A stretch of 64,000 bases of DNA from Leptolinea tardivitalis (GCF_001050275.1 NZ_BBYA01000009.1:248001-312000); one strand, 5' to 3'; positions 27,810 through 36,206 are shown, counted from the stretch's first letter. Translations and numbers: made by a program. The notes: generated by a model not told the origin, from the letters alone.

Positions 27810-28340
27810 ATGACCACACCGGCAATTCTGATCAGAGACGAAACCGAAAAGGATAAAGCGGTCATCACCGAAGTGACGGCCGCTGCCTTTGAGACCCTGG
27901 AGATCAGCAGCCACACGGAACAGTACATCGTCGAGGCGCTGCGCGCGGCCGGTGCTCTGACCATTTCTCTGGTGGCCGAGATGGACGGCCGGGTGGTGGG
28001 TCATATTGCTTTTTCCCCTGTGCAGATGTCAGATGGCACAAAAGACTGGTACGGGCTCGGGCCGGTTTCCGTGCTTCCAGCCTACCAGCGGTCGGGAATT
28101 GGTAAAGCATTGATACGCGAAGGTTTGTCTCGATTGAAAGCCCTGGGAGGAAAAGGCTGCTGCCTGGTGGGGCACCCGGAGTATTACGTCAAGTTCGGGT
28201 TCCGCAATGCCACCGGCCTTGAACATGAAGGCATACCCCCCGAAGTGTTCTTTGTGCTGCCGTTTGACGGCCCCGTCCCACAGGGGAAAGTCACCTTCCA
28301 TGAAGCCTTTCTGGCCGACGGTCATCCCGCGCAGGGTTAA
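27810..28340 (+). CDS. GNAT N-acetyltransferase, YhbS-like
   Basis: The 176-residue protein has the acetyl-CoA-binding signature LPAYQRSGIGKALIREGL (about residues 89-106) and the YhbS-type tail LVGHPEYYVKFGFRNA, then EVFFVL. The substrate is unknown. AAGGGAGA lies 6 bases before the ATG. It stands alone, convergent with the radical SAM gene. Confidence 0.9.
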   Translation: MTTPAILIRDETEKDKAVITEVTAAAFETLEISSHTEQYIVEALRAAGALTISLVAEMDGRVVGHIAFSPVQMSDGTKDWYGLGPVSVLPAYQRSGIGKALIREGLSRLKALGGKGCCLVGHPEYYVKFGFRNATGLEHEGIPPEVFFVLPFDGPVPQGKVTFHEAFLADGHPAQG

Positions 28341-28397
28341 TCCACAATCGGTATTTTCCACGTGAGGAATATGTAAACACAACCCCCGGGCTGTCGG

Positions 28398-29267
28398 TTA
28401 TTTCATCTTTTCCTTCATCGGCCGGGTATAACTGGATGAAATGCCGTATTTCTTCCGCAATTCGTTGACAACCCGATACAGGCTGTCTTTATACTCTTTG
28501 CCGGCGCCGCCGGTTTTATACATAGACTGTAATGGGGGAAATAGCTCGGGGTAATTTTCCTGGATGAAATCAAAGAAGACCTTGCGGGTTTCCCCGCGTA
28601 AATATAGGGTGCCGGGAAGCATGTAGTGAACACCGCTTTCCCGGGCCCCGATACACAGGGCTTCGATATTTTCCCGGCTGTCCGTCAGATACGGGATGAT
28701 CGGCATCACATGCAGCCCGACCGAAGCGTTGGTTTTGCGGAACTGTTTGAGCATGGCAAACCGTTCGGCCGATGGCGCTGAGCCGGGTTCCAGTTTTTGA
28801 CGGATGTTTTCGTCTGTGGTGGTGATGGTGGCGGCGATATTGATATAGGTGATATGCGACAACTCGTCGATCAGGTCAAAATCACGCAGGGGGAGAGTCG
28901 ATTTTGTTGAGATGATGGCCGGTGTTCGATACTTGATCAACAGCTTCAAGATTTCGGGCATGAGCTGCCAGGTCTCTTCTGCTTTCTGGTAGCTGTCAGT
29001 CACACCGCCAATGTTGACAACCTCCCGCTTCCATCCGGGGGAACTGAGTTCACGTTCCAGCACGTCCACGATGTTGGATTTGACATGGATATCATCATAA
29101 AAACCATCTGAATTCAGATACTGGTGCGAATAAATGGCATAACAGTACCGGCAGGCGTGACGGCAACCCCGGTAAATATTCAAATCCCAACCATAGGGAA
29201 TCTTCCGCTTGAGCCGGGTCAGGGCGCTTTCACAGTGTATTTCTTTAACGGTGAGTTGGTTATCCAT
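28398..29267 (-). CDS. Radical SAM protein of the spore-photoproduct-lyase-like (SPL) family
   Basis: The protein (289 residues from 29267, or 293 from the ATG at 29279) has the iron-sulfur/SAM motif CRHACRYC near residue 35 within LNIYRGCRHACRYCYA. A TIM-barrel-like core with NIGGVTDSYQKAEE, IISTKSTLPLRDFDLI and LHVMPIIPYLTD follows. It is related to the SplB/Rv2578c-type radical SAM proteins common in bacteria that do not form spores; their substrates are mostly unknown. No DNA-repair partner is adjacent apart from ung about 1 kb away. Confidence 0.85.
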   Translation of the reverse strand: MDNQLTVKEIHCESALTRLKRKIPYGWDLNIYRGCRHACRYCYAIYSHQYLNSDGFYDDIHVKSNIVDVLERELSSPGWKREVVNIGGVTDSYQKAEETWQLMPEILKLLIKYRTPAIISTKSTLPLRDFDLIDELSHITYINIAATITTTDENIRQKLEPGSAPSAERFAMLKQFRKTNASVGLHVMPIIPYLTDSRENIEALCIGARESGVHYMLPGTLYLRGETRKVFFDFIQENYPELFPPLQSMYKTGGAGKEYKDSLYRVVNELRKKYGISSSYTRPMKEKMK

Positions 29268-29441
29268 TATCCCTATCATTTCCTGTGCAACATGGATATG
29301 TTATCTGCCGGTTAAATCAGGTCTATTCTACTCAAAAGACCTTGTGAACTGTCAGTTGTACCATACCGGATGGGCTTCGATGTATTATCCCCCCTTTTAT
29401 CAGCCATACATCTGTTATTGCTGTTTTACCGATTAAATAAT

Positions 29442-29594
29442 GGCGGACTCAAACGCCTGAGCCTCGAAACCGGGACGGAGCCGTTCTTTGCCCCGGCGCG
29501 GGCGCTCTACCGCAGGAACGGTTTTGAGGTCTGCGGTCCTTTCAACGGATACACCGATGACCCGAACAGCGTCTATATGACGAGGGAGATTTAG
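29442..29594 (+). pseudogene. C-terminal remnant of a GNAT acetyltransferase
   Basis: Only about 50 codons remain: LKRLSLETGTEPFFAPARAL, YRRNGFEVCGPFNGY and DPNSVYMTREI. This is the typical last third of a GNAT protein (LETG, AR.LY...GF, the final strand with SV.M). No start or acetyl-CoA loop is present upstream, so it is a truncated remnant. Confidence 0.7.
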
Positions 29595-29997
29595 GATCAA
29601 TCTACCGCAGACCGGTCAAGGCGGCCGTCCTCCTGGCAGCTGCTGGTGTTGGGGGAGTTTATGAAGGCTGTGAGGGGAAAATTAGGGGAAATGGAGGCGG
29701 ATACAGCGAAGGGAGAAAAGGCTGGATGTCTGCCAGAGTGTTTTGTGGATGTAAAATGAAGGTATATGGAAAGGGGATGCGGACAGAGATGTTGGGTGAT
29801 GAAATGAGGGATTATGACAAAAGAACCGTGGAAGCAAAAACAAGCCTTGCTGGTTTACTGATGATGGATAGTTCTGTCAGGTATGCCGAAGATACCCTGA
29901 ATTCGCGCACCCCCCTTCAAGAAAATGGATTTTCCGGTATAATTTCAGGGAGGGATGCGCGATCAAAAGAATATATTAAAAGAAAGAGCGCATCACG
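29595..29997 (+). promoter_or_regulatory. CRISPR leader region with promoter and leader-end inverted repeat
   Basis: This 400-bp purine-rich stretch precedes the first repeat and has no gene of its own. A perfect TATAAT (29938-29943) with a weak TTCAAG 16 bases upstream lies 55 bp before the array. GATGCGC (29954-29960) and GCGCATC (29988-29994) form an inverted repeat that ends 3 bp before repeat 1. Both fit transcription of the array on the plus strand. Confidence 0.6.
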
Positions 29998-31285
29998 GTT
30001 AAAAACAATAAATGCCCGTCAGGGCATTGAGACAGATATTCCGTGGGATGACATTGCGTCTATGATTTCGGTTAAAAACAATAAATGCCCGTCAGGGCAT
30101 TGAGACAATTTCTTGTTCTACGCAAATTGATGCAAACCACATTCGTTAAAAACAATAAATGCCCGTCAGGGCATTGAGACTTCACATCCAAAATAGATAA
30201 TCTTATTGATATCAAAGTTAAAAACAATAAATGCCCGTCAGGGCATTGAGACTCTGCAATGGGAAAGAAATAAGCTCCCCGAAGAATACCACATTCGTTA
30301 AAAACAATAAATGCCCGTCAGGGCATTGAGACTTTTTCGCTTGTACGTGCGTCACCTTTCATAGCGAAAAATGTTAAAAACAATAAATGCCCGTCAGGGC
30401 ATTGAGACATAGATGGGAATGAGCACAATGAAGGCATCTGAGAATAGTTAAAAACAATAAATGCCCGTCAGGGCATTGAGACTTCATCAGTTGTCAATTC
30501 TGCTGTCATATTCCCGATGGCGTTAAAAACAATAAATGCCCGTCAGGGCATTGAGACAGAAAAACTGTACTTCGTTCCCGCTTTCGTAGCTAAGTTAAAA
30601 ACAATAAATGCCCGTCAGGGCATTGAGACAAATACAAGCAATGACATCGGATTTTTCCCGTCTGTGTTAAAAACAATAAATGCCCGTCAGGGCATTGAGA
30701 CCTCATCATTCATTTCGCTGCAATCACCCATTGCAGCGCTTGTTAAAAACAATAAATGCCCGTCAGGGCATTGAGACACAGTACAATCCATTCCTCTAAG
30801 CTCACTTTAACCTCCTAGGTTAAAAACAATAAATGCCCGTCAGGGCATTGAGACGAATACTTTCATCTTGCCATAGACACCATAGATGTTAAAAAAATAA
30901 ATGCCCGTCAGGGCATTGAGACCCAATAAATTTGACTTCATTGGCCTTCAGTTCAGTTAAAAACAATAAATGCCCGTCAGGGCATTGAGACGCGTGTTCC
31001 TTTGTCTAATTCGTCTAAATCGTTAGACAGTTAAAAACAATAAATGCCCGTCAGGGCATTGAGACATATGCCTCCCTGAATTGCTCAATCGAATCTGTTC
31101 TGGTTAAAAACAATAAATGCCCGTCAGGGCATTGAGACCTGTTAAAAAGTCGAATCCATGTTTCCCTATCGCCGTTAAAAACAATAAATGCCTGTCAGGG
31201 CATTGAGACTGAGTATGAAGAAAAGGAATATCAAACCCAACTCCATTGTGTTAAAAACAATAAATGCCCGTCAGGGCATTGAGAC
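29998..31285 (+). CRISPR. CRISPR array, 18 repeats and 17 spacers, no adjacent cas genes
   Basis: A 36-bp repeat begins GTTAAAAACAATAAATG and ends GGGCATTGAGAC. It contains the stem ATGCCC-GTCA-GGGCAT followed by ATTGAGAC, which resembles the 8-base 5' handle ATTGAAAC of Cas6-processed type I and III systems. Repeats start at 29998, 30071, 30145, 30217, 30297, 30373, 30447, 30522, 30594, 30666, 30742, 30819, 30888, 30956, 31030, 31103, 31174 and 31250. Repeat 13 (30888) lacks one base and repeat 17 (31174) has a C-to-T change in the stem; the rest, including the last, are identical. Spacers are 33-44 bp, all different. Degenerate copies near the right end, the handle and the promoter agree on plus-strand transcription. 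No cas gene is in this window. Confidence 0.98.
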
Positions 31286-31506
31286 ATAATCTGCCTGTTG
31301 GTGGTTGACTTTGAAGGTATCAGGGGGTAAAACACCCAGTGCCCATCAAAAGTCAGATGTGCGGGTATCCCATCGCCACAAATTCCCCTGCCGGCCAAAC
31401 ATCCGTACAGCGAGCGCCATAAACAGAAATATTCACCCCATTTGCCCCTTATTGATTCGATACGCTAGAATTACCGGATACATCCCCGCCCATCTGGAGG
31501 AATCTC

Positions 31507-32523
31507 ATGAAGCGAGCACTTCCGGTAATTGTGTTTCTGGCGCTGGCTCTCATCACACTTACAGCCGCCGCCGCGCCGCATCCTCCCATCACCCCTGAAA
31601 ACGTGACTCAACTGGTCAGGCAGTCTGAAACCGGCACGCCGTCTCTGCGCCGGGTTGTCTTTTCACCTGACGGTTCTCTGTTTGCCACCGCCGCCGGCAA
31701 TGACAACGACTACGGCATCAAGATCTGGCAAAGGGATGATCTGTCTCTCAAGAAGGAGATCACGAACCTGACCGGCATTGTGTGGGATATCGCCTTCTCG
31801 CCGGATGGCAGGTTTCTGGTTTCGGCGGCAGACGACACCAACGGGCGCACACTGCGGGTGTGGAATCCGGCCGACGGCGCGCAGGTGGCTGTGCCCATCG
31901 CCCTGCCGTCATCCTCCAGCCTGGCTTTTTCGCCCGACGGCTCCCATCTGGCGGTCGGCGGACTCACCGGCTGGCCCAACGGCACCATCTGGATCTATGA
32001 CACAAAGACCTGGGATGTGGAGCAGCAGTGGAAAGCCGCCAATCAGAATGTCACAGCGCTGGTGTATACCTCAGACGGCCGCCGGTTGGTCAGTGCGGGT
32101 ACCGATGGACTCATCCGGGTGTGGTCTGTGGCAGATGGCAAAGAAGAGAAAGTGTTTTCCGCCGGAAAGCAGGCCAACCGCCTGGCGCTTTCGCCCGACG
32201 GTCAGCGGCTGGCTTCGTCATTTTGCGCGGCATTTGATGCTTCTGGCTGCACAAAGGGTGGGGTGGCTGTCTGGAATACGCAGGATTGGAAGAAGCTGCA
32301 AAAATTTGACGATCTGGCGGAATGCCTGGCGTTCTCGCCGGATGGACTCCTGCTTGTCACCGGCTCGGGTCAGCATGACCCGGTAATGCGATTCCGCCGT
32401 GTGCAAGACTGGACGCTGGTGCATACCCTCGCAGGAGATACCCGCAGCGCGGCTCTGTCACCCGACGGCCGGCTGCTGGTGTCGTTGGAGTGGAACAAAG
32501 TCCTGGTATGGGCGGTACCCTGA
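31507..32523 (+). CDS. Exported WD40-repeat protein
   Basis: The 338-residue protein has a signal peptide (MKRALPVIVFLALALI to about residue 23) followed by six or seven WD40-like blades, each with the strand pattern (V)(A/V)FSPDG..L.(S/V)....(I/V)(R/K)(V/I)W. The blades fill almost the whole mature chain, giving a beta-propeller outside the membrane, probably for protein contacts. GGAGG lies 7 bases before the ATG. The gene stands alone just after the CRISPR array; there is no sign that it belongs to it. Confidence 0.88.
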   Translation: MKRALPVIVFLALALITLTAAAAPHPPITPENVTQLVRQSETGTPSLRRVVFSPDGSLFATAAGNDNDYGIKIWQRDDLSLKKEITNLTGIVWDIAFSPDGRFLVSAADDTNGRTLRVWNPADGAQVAVPIALPSSSSLAFSPDGSHLAVGGLTGWPNGTIWIYDTKTWDVEQQWKAANQNVTALVYTSDGRRLVSAGTDGLIRVWSVADGKEEKVFSAGKQANRLALSPDGQRLASSFCAAFDASGCTKGGVAVWNTQDWKKLQKFDDLAECLAFSPDGLLLVTGSGQHDPVMRFRRVQDWTLVHTLAGDTRSAALSPDGRLLVSLEWNKVLVWAVP

Positions 32524-32643
32524 CATTCGGGAAACCGTCTCGATTCAGTATCCATCGGTTAAATAAAACATCGGAAAACTTGAAATCCGACATTTTTACA
32601 GTATAGTTAGGCTCTGTCAGGATTATCTTTTCCCTGGTGTTAC

Positions 32644-33771
32644 ATGACCTTAGAAATTGATTTATCCGTTCAACTATTCCATCAAACCTTCCGTAATCCG
32701 GTGATTCCGGCGGTGGGCCCCAATGTGGGTTCGGGCGCCATGCTGCGCAGGGCGGCGGAAGGCGGAGCAGGCGGACTGCTGGCCAAGACGATCTCCCGTG
32801 TGGCGGCGCCGGTACCCCACCCCAATATGGTGCGCCTCGGGAAAGACAGTCTGCTGAACACCGAGTTGTGGAGCGAGCTGCCGCCTGAACAGTGGTTTTC
32901 ACACGAGTACGGCATTGCCCTGTCAGCCGCCCGGGAATTCAACCTGCCGTTGATTGCCAGTGTCGGGTACACCGCTGAAGACCTGGCTGCCCTGGGTCCG
33001 CGCCTGGAAAAAGCCGGAGCCGATGCCATCGAATTCTCCATCCACTATCTTGACACCCAGCGTCTGCTGGAAACAGCCCGGGCGCTAAGGAACGCCGTCT
33101 CCGTACCCATTATTGCCAAGCTCAGTTCCCATGCCGGTGACCTGGGCGAACTGGCGCAGGTGCTTGATCCGTATGTAGACGGTTTCACCTGCATCAACAG
33201 CTTCGGTCCGACCCTGATGATTGATATTGAACGCGGCGAGTCACCGCTGGGCTCCAAATTCGGGTACGGCTGGTTATCCGGCCCGGCCGTCAAACCGCTG
33301 GCAGTACGGTCAGTGTTCGAGGTGGCGCGTGTCACCGATAAACCGGTCATCGGGGTGGGCGGCGTTTCCAGCGGGGCGGATGTGATCGAATTCTTCATGG
33401 CGGGGGCGTCCCTGGTGGGTGTGTGTACCGCCGCCATTCTTAAAGGCCCGACGATTTATGGCAAAATTGCCGAAGAAACTGGCCAGTGGCTGCAAGATCA
33501 CGGCTATCACAGCCTGGATGACATAAAGGGTCTGTACCTCAACCGGTACAGGCAGGGTCAACCGGTGGTCACAGCGGTGGAACAGTCTGCCCGGGTGGAT
33601 GAAAATCGCTGCAAAGCCTGCGGTCAGTGCGAGAAAGTCTGCCAGTTTGGCGCCCTGCGCGCCCCGCTAAAAGAAATCGCCCGGGTGGATGCCTCAAAAT
33701 GCGCCGCCTGCGGCCTGTGTGTATCTGTATGTCCATTTGACGCGCTGCAATTGCATCCGCGCGAGACGTAA
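32644..33771 (+). CDS. Dihydroorotate-dehydrogenase-like flavoprotein with C-terminal two-cluster ferredoxin domain
   Basis: The 375-residue protein has a DHOD/PreA-type TIM barrel (residues 1-300) with the FMN-phosphate site VIGVGGVSSGADVIEF and GASLVGVCTA. A ferredoxin domain with CKACGQCEKVC and CAACGLCVSVC follows (residues about 320-370). The usual active-site loop (NxSCPN in dihydroorotate dehydrogenases, a CPH loop in dihydropyrimidine dehydrogenases) is replaced by FSIHYLD at 131-137, so the catalytic Cys or Ser is missing and the substrate is likely different. It is followed after 22 bp by a MetF-type reductase; electron delivery to that enzyme is a possible role. Confidence 0.85.
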   Translation: MTLEIDLSVQLFHQTFRNPVIPAVGPNVGSGAMLRRAAEGGAGGLLAKTISRVAAPVPHPNMVRLGKDSLLNTELWSELPPEQWFSHEYGIALSAAREFNLPLIASVGYTAEDLAALGPRLEKAGADAIEFSIHYLDTQRLLETARALRNAVSVPIIAKLSSHAGDLGELAQVLDPYVDGFTCINSFGPTLMIDIERGESPLGSKFGYGWLSGPAVKPLAVRSVFEVARVTDKPVIGVGGVSSGADVIEFFMAGASLVGVCTAAILKGPTIYGKIAEETGQWLQDHGYHSLDDIKGLYLNRYRQGQPVVTAVEQSARVDENRCKACGQCEKVCQFGALRAPLKEIARVDASKCAACGLCVSVCPFDALQLHPRET

Positions 33772-33793
33772 AATTAAAAGTGGTGAGCATCTC

Positions 33794-34702
33794 ATGAACC
33801 TGTCTGAAATATTTAAGCAGCAAAAAGTCCATTTCAGTTTTGAATTTTTCCCCCCGAAAACCGAAGAAGCCTCCCATGCTTTGTTGGAGACGATCAGCAA
33901 GTTGTCGCCCATCCAGCCGTCATTCGTCAGCGTAACATACGGGGCGGGCGGCTCCACCAACCAGTTGACGCAAAACCTGGTGATCCGCCTGAAACAGGAG
34001 ACCCCGCTCAATGTTGTGGCGCATCTGACGGCCATCGGCGCGAGCCGCGATGAGATCAAAGCCCAGCTGGACCGCTATTCGGCGGCAGGTATCGAAAATG
34101 TGCTGGCTCTGCGGGGCGATCCGCCGAAGGGAAATCCGTCATTTGCACCGGCGGCCGATGGTTTCGCTCATGCCGCCGATATGGTCGCCTTTATTAAAAA
34201 GAACTTCCCCCATTTCAGCGTCAGCGTAGCGGGTTTCCCGGAAGGGCACCCTGAAACCCCCAACCGCCTGCTGGAGATGGATTACCTGAAAGCCAAGGTG
34301 GATGCGGGCGCGGACTGCATTTGCACCCAGCTCTTTTTTGATAACCGCGATTTTTATGATTTCTGCGAACGCTGTGAAATTGCCGGAATTAAAGTGCCGA
34401 TTATTGCTGGCATCATGCCGGTGACGTCTATCAGCGGTTTGAGGCGCATGTCAGAGCTGGCGCTGGGAGCACGCATCCCGGCCAAACTGCTGCGCGCGGT
34501 GTTACGTGCCCGGGGCGATGACGCCGTGGAAAAGATCGGCATCCACTGGTCAACCCAACAGGTTTTTGACCTGTATGACCATAACGTCAGCGGCATTCAC
34601 TTCTACACCCTCAACCATTCCAAAGCGACCCTGAAGATCTATGAGACGTTGGGCATGAGTCTGGGCGAAGCCTGGCATATTCCCAACCACAACGGAGGAT
34701 GA
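33794..34702 (+). CDS. metF: Methylenetetrahydrofolate reductase, MetF type
   Basis: The 302-residue enzyme has the MTHFR barrel motifs FEFFPPKTEEA, FVSVTYGAGGS, HLTAIGASRDEI, LALRGDPPKG and QLFFDN, and later GIMPVTS. FAD-dependent MTHFR reduces 5,10-methylene- to 5-methyl-tetrahydrofolate for methionine synthesis or the Wood-Ljungdahl branch. Start at 33794 is chosen because GTGAG lies 7 bases upstream and it matches the family N-terminus; the frame reaches back to 33689. The preceding iron-sulfur flavoprotein gene is likely in the same operon. No MetV, MetH or acetogenic gene is in the window. Confidence 0.93.
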   Translation: MNLSEIFKQQKVHFSFEFFPPKTEEASHALLETISKLSPIQPSFVSVTYGAGGSTNQLTQNLVIRLKQETPLNVVAHLTAIGASRDEIKAQLDRYSAAGIENVLALRGDPPKGNPSFAPAADGFAHAADMVAFIKKNFPHFSVSVAGFPEGHPETPNRLLEMDYLKAKVDAGADCICTQLFFDNRDFYDFCERCEIAGIKVPIIAGIMPVTSISGLRRMSELALGARIPAKLLRAVLRARGDDAVEKIGIHWSTQQVFDLYDHNVSGIHFYTLNHSKATLKIYETLGMSLGEAWHIPNHNGG

Positions 34703-34823
34703 ACCGGGTTGTAGAGGGAAAACCAAAAATGAAATATAGCTGGTGGAAATCAAAATGACCGGGTATATTCTCTTGGTATTCCAGTGTATACTATTTATGT
34801 CATGATTTAAAAAGGTGGCATAT

Positions 34824-35069
34824 ATGGAATACAGGGTACAGATGAACGCCGATGGCAGATTTGTTCTTCCTTCCCGGATGCGCAAGGAATTAAAACTCGA
34901 ACCGGGAGATGAAGTTATTTTGCGACTCGAAGATGGTTCTGTCCGTCTTATTCCTCTGCCGCAGGCCGTATCCTATGCAAGACAAACCGTCCGTAAATAC
35001 ATCAAAGAAGGTACATCACTGGTTGATGACTTGATACAATCCCGCCGGGAGCAAGCGGCGCGTGAATAA
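34824..35069 (+). CDS. VapB-type antitoxin with AbrB/MazE DNA-binding domain
   Basis: The 81-residue protein has the SpoVT/AbrB swapped-hairpin fold: YRVQMNADGRFVLPSRMRKE, then LEPGDEVILRLEDGSVRL. A charged C-terminal tail (YIKEGTSLVDDLIQSRRE) should wrap the toxin. AAGGTGG lies 5 bases before the ATG at 34824. Its stop overlaps the PIN toxin start by 8 bp, the normal antitoxin-toxin arrangement. It should neutralise the toxin and repress the operon. Confidence 0.88.
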   Translation: MEYRVQMNADGRFVLPSRMRKELKLEPGDEVILRLEDGSVRLIPLPQAVSYARQTVRKYIKEGTSLVDDLIQSRREQAARE

Positions 35070-35445
35070 ATATGTGCTCGATGCCTCCGCGTTGCTGGCA
35101 TTGCTTAACAATGAAACCGGCGCAAATATTGTGGAAGAATTGCTTCCAGAATCTGTGATCTCTTCCATTAATTTCTCTGAAGTCGTTGCACGGCTCTCGC
35201 TTCTTGGGATTCCAAATGATGAGATTCACAATGCGCTGGATATTCTTGGGCTGGAGATCATCCTGTTTGATAGTGACCTTGCATATTTGACGGGAAATCT
35301 GGCAGCCCCGACAAAACCTTTCGGATTATCCATTGGAGATCGCGCCTGTCTTGCCTTGGCGATGAAGACCGGAAGAACAGCTGTCACAGCAGATACGATC
35401 TGGGGAAAGATCCCGGTTAAGGTTGACGTAAAATTGATTCGATGA
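35062..35445 (+). CDS. VapC-type PIN-domain ribonuclease toxin
   Basis: The 127-residue protein has the full set of PIN acidic residues: Asp7 in VLDASALLAL, Glu in NFSEVVA, Asp in GDRACLALA and Asp in TADTIW. PIN toxins cut RNA, often initiator tRNA or rRNA. The start overlaps the AbrB-type antitoxin gene by 8 bp. Unlike the YefM-YoeB and MazEF-type modules elsewhere in the window, this pair looks intact. Confidence 0.9.
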   Translation: MNKYVLDASALLALLNNETGANIVEELLPESVISSINFSEVVARLSLLGIPNDEIHNALDILGLEIILFDSDLAYLTGNLAAPTKPFGLSIGDRACLALAMKTGRTAVTADTIWGKIPVKVDVKLIR

Positions 35446-35468
35446 ACAATCTGAGAGGATCAGTCAAA

Positions 35469-35734
35469 TCAATAGTGATATCCTGCCTGCAGGAAATCAA
35501 TCTGGTTGCCGAGCACCAGGTAAACAATCCGATGTTCCTGAGTCAACCGCCGAAACCAGGCACCTGGTGAGAAACCAGGCACCTGGTGAAAGATATTTCA
35601 GAGGCTCCGGCTTTCCAATTCCATTAAACGGATCCCGCAGAATAGCTTCAATTAAATCGAAAGCCCGTATTGCCAACCTGGGATCTGTCTCTACTCAAAA
35701 AAAGCAGATCATCAATGAACTCCGGTTGAAATAT
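35469..35734 (-). pseudogene. YoeB/Txe-type toxin gene disrupted by a 19-bp tandem duplication and a frameshift
   Basis: The minus strand still encodes FQPEFIDDLL, then in another frame VETDPRLAIRAFDLIEAILR and GKPEPLKYLSPGAWF. After the duplication it reads RRLTQEHRIVYLVLGNQI and the final QAGYHY typical of YoeB. Removing one copy of the 19-bp repeat (35552-35589) restores the frame exactly through to the stop. A second lesion, a one-base shift at the T7 run near 35700, lies upstream, and the expected start codon position reads ATA. It lies directly behind the intact YefM-type antitoxin. Confidence 0.85.
35552..35589. repeat. Perfect 19-bp tandem duplication inside the yoeB-like gene
   Basis: GAAACCAGGCACCTGGTGA occurs twice without gap (35552-35570 and 35571-35589). 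The unit contains the palindrome CCAGGCACCTGG with one off-centre base. Being 19 bp long, it shifts the toxin frame by one. Confidence 0.97.
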
Positions 35735-35750
35735 GGCTGTTTATTCTCCC

Positions 35751-36029
35751 TTACTCAATACCGGTCTCCCGGCGTAACTCTTCTACCGACATTGGTTTTA
35801 AGTCATTTTTCAGAGCCCTTCCCAGAGCTGTAAGCAATCGTTCGGCATTGGCTGGTGATCGCAATAGATAGGCAGTTTCGGATAGACTAGCCAGTTTGAA
35901 AGCGGCAATCATGGCTGCCTCTTCTTTCCCCCGTTGTTGAATTAGAACAACTTCACGGTCGTATGTTACCTGATCGAGCAATTTTGCCAATCTGGCACAT
36001 GCCTGGGTATAGGTTGTCTGAATGGTCAT
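35751..36029 (-). CDS. YefM/Phd-type antitoxin
   Basis: The 92-residue protein matches YefM/Phd antitoxins: an N-terminal DNA-binding half (TTYTQACARLAKLLDQV, EVVLIQQRGKEEAAMIA) and a helix with AYLLRSPANAERLLTAL. An acidic toxin-binding tail (PMSVEELRRETGIE) ends it. AGGAAA lies 5 bases before the ATG. Its cognate toxin downstream is broken, so it is now an orphan antitoxin that may still repress its promoter through the TGTACA-type operator at 36043-36061. Confidence 0.9.
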   Translation of the reverse strand: MTIQTTYTQACARLAKLLDQVTYDREVVLIQQRGKEEAAMIAAFKLASLSETAYLLRSPANAERLLTALGRALKNDLKPMSVEELRRETGIE

Positions 36030-36042
36030 AAAATTTCCTACA

Positions 36043-36061
36043 TGTACAGATTTGCTGTACA
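36043..36061. promoter_or_regulatory. YefM-type operator with TGTACA core
   Basis: TGTACAG (36043-36049) and CTGTACA (36055-36061) form a perfect inverted repeat 14 bp upstream of the antitoxin ATG. E. coli YefM is known to bind palindromes with a TGTACA core, so the site fits autoregulation of this module. Confidence 0.7.
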
Positions 36062-36206
36062 GTAACCCCCTTTTTCAGTCAAGGAGTTTATAAATTGATA
36101 AGGTAATTTCATTACCTTTGTTATCTTCATTCAAAACCAGCATGTGTACGGTTCGTTTATAATATTGTTTTTAATCATCCTCTACGGCAGATTGGAATTA
36201 TTTGCA

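Noticed and set aside
29726-30103. Open frame running from the leader into the CRISPR repeats
   Set aside because: Its second half translates the repeats, and the first half has no protein-like features; the CRISPR array explains it.
30517-30774. Open frame inside the CRISPR array with repeated peptide pieces
   Set aside because: It is the repeat unit read as protein; the frame is kept only by chance spacer lengths.
31507-32523. WD40 protein as a possible CRISPR accessory gene
   Set aside because: It has a signal peptide and is therefore outside the cytoplasm; adjacency is the only link.
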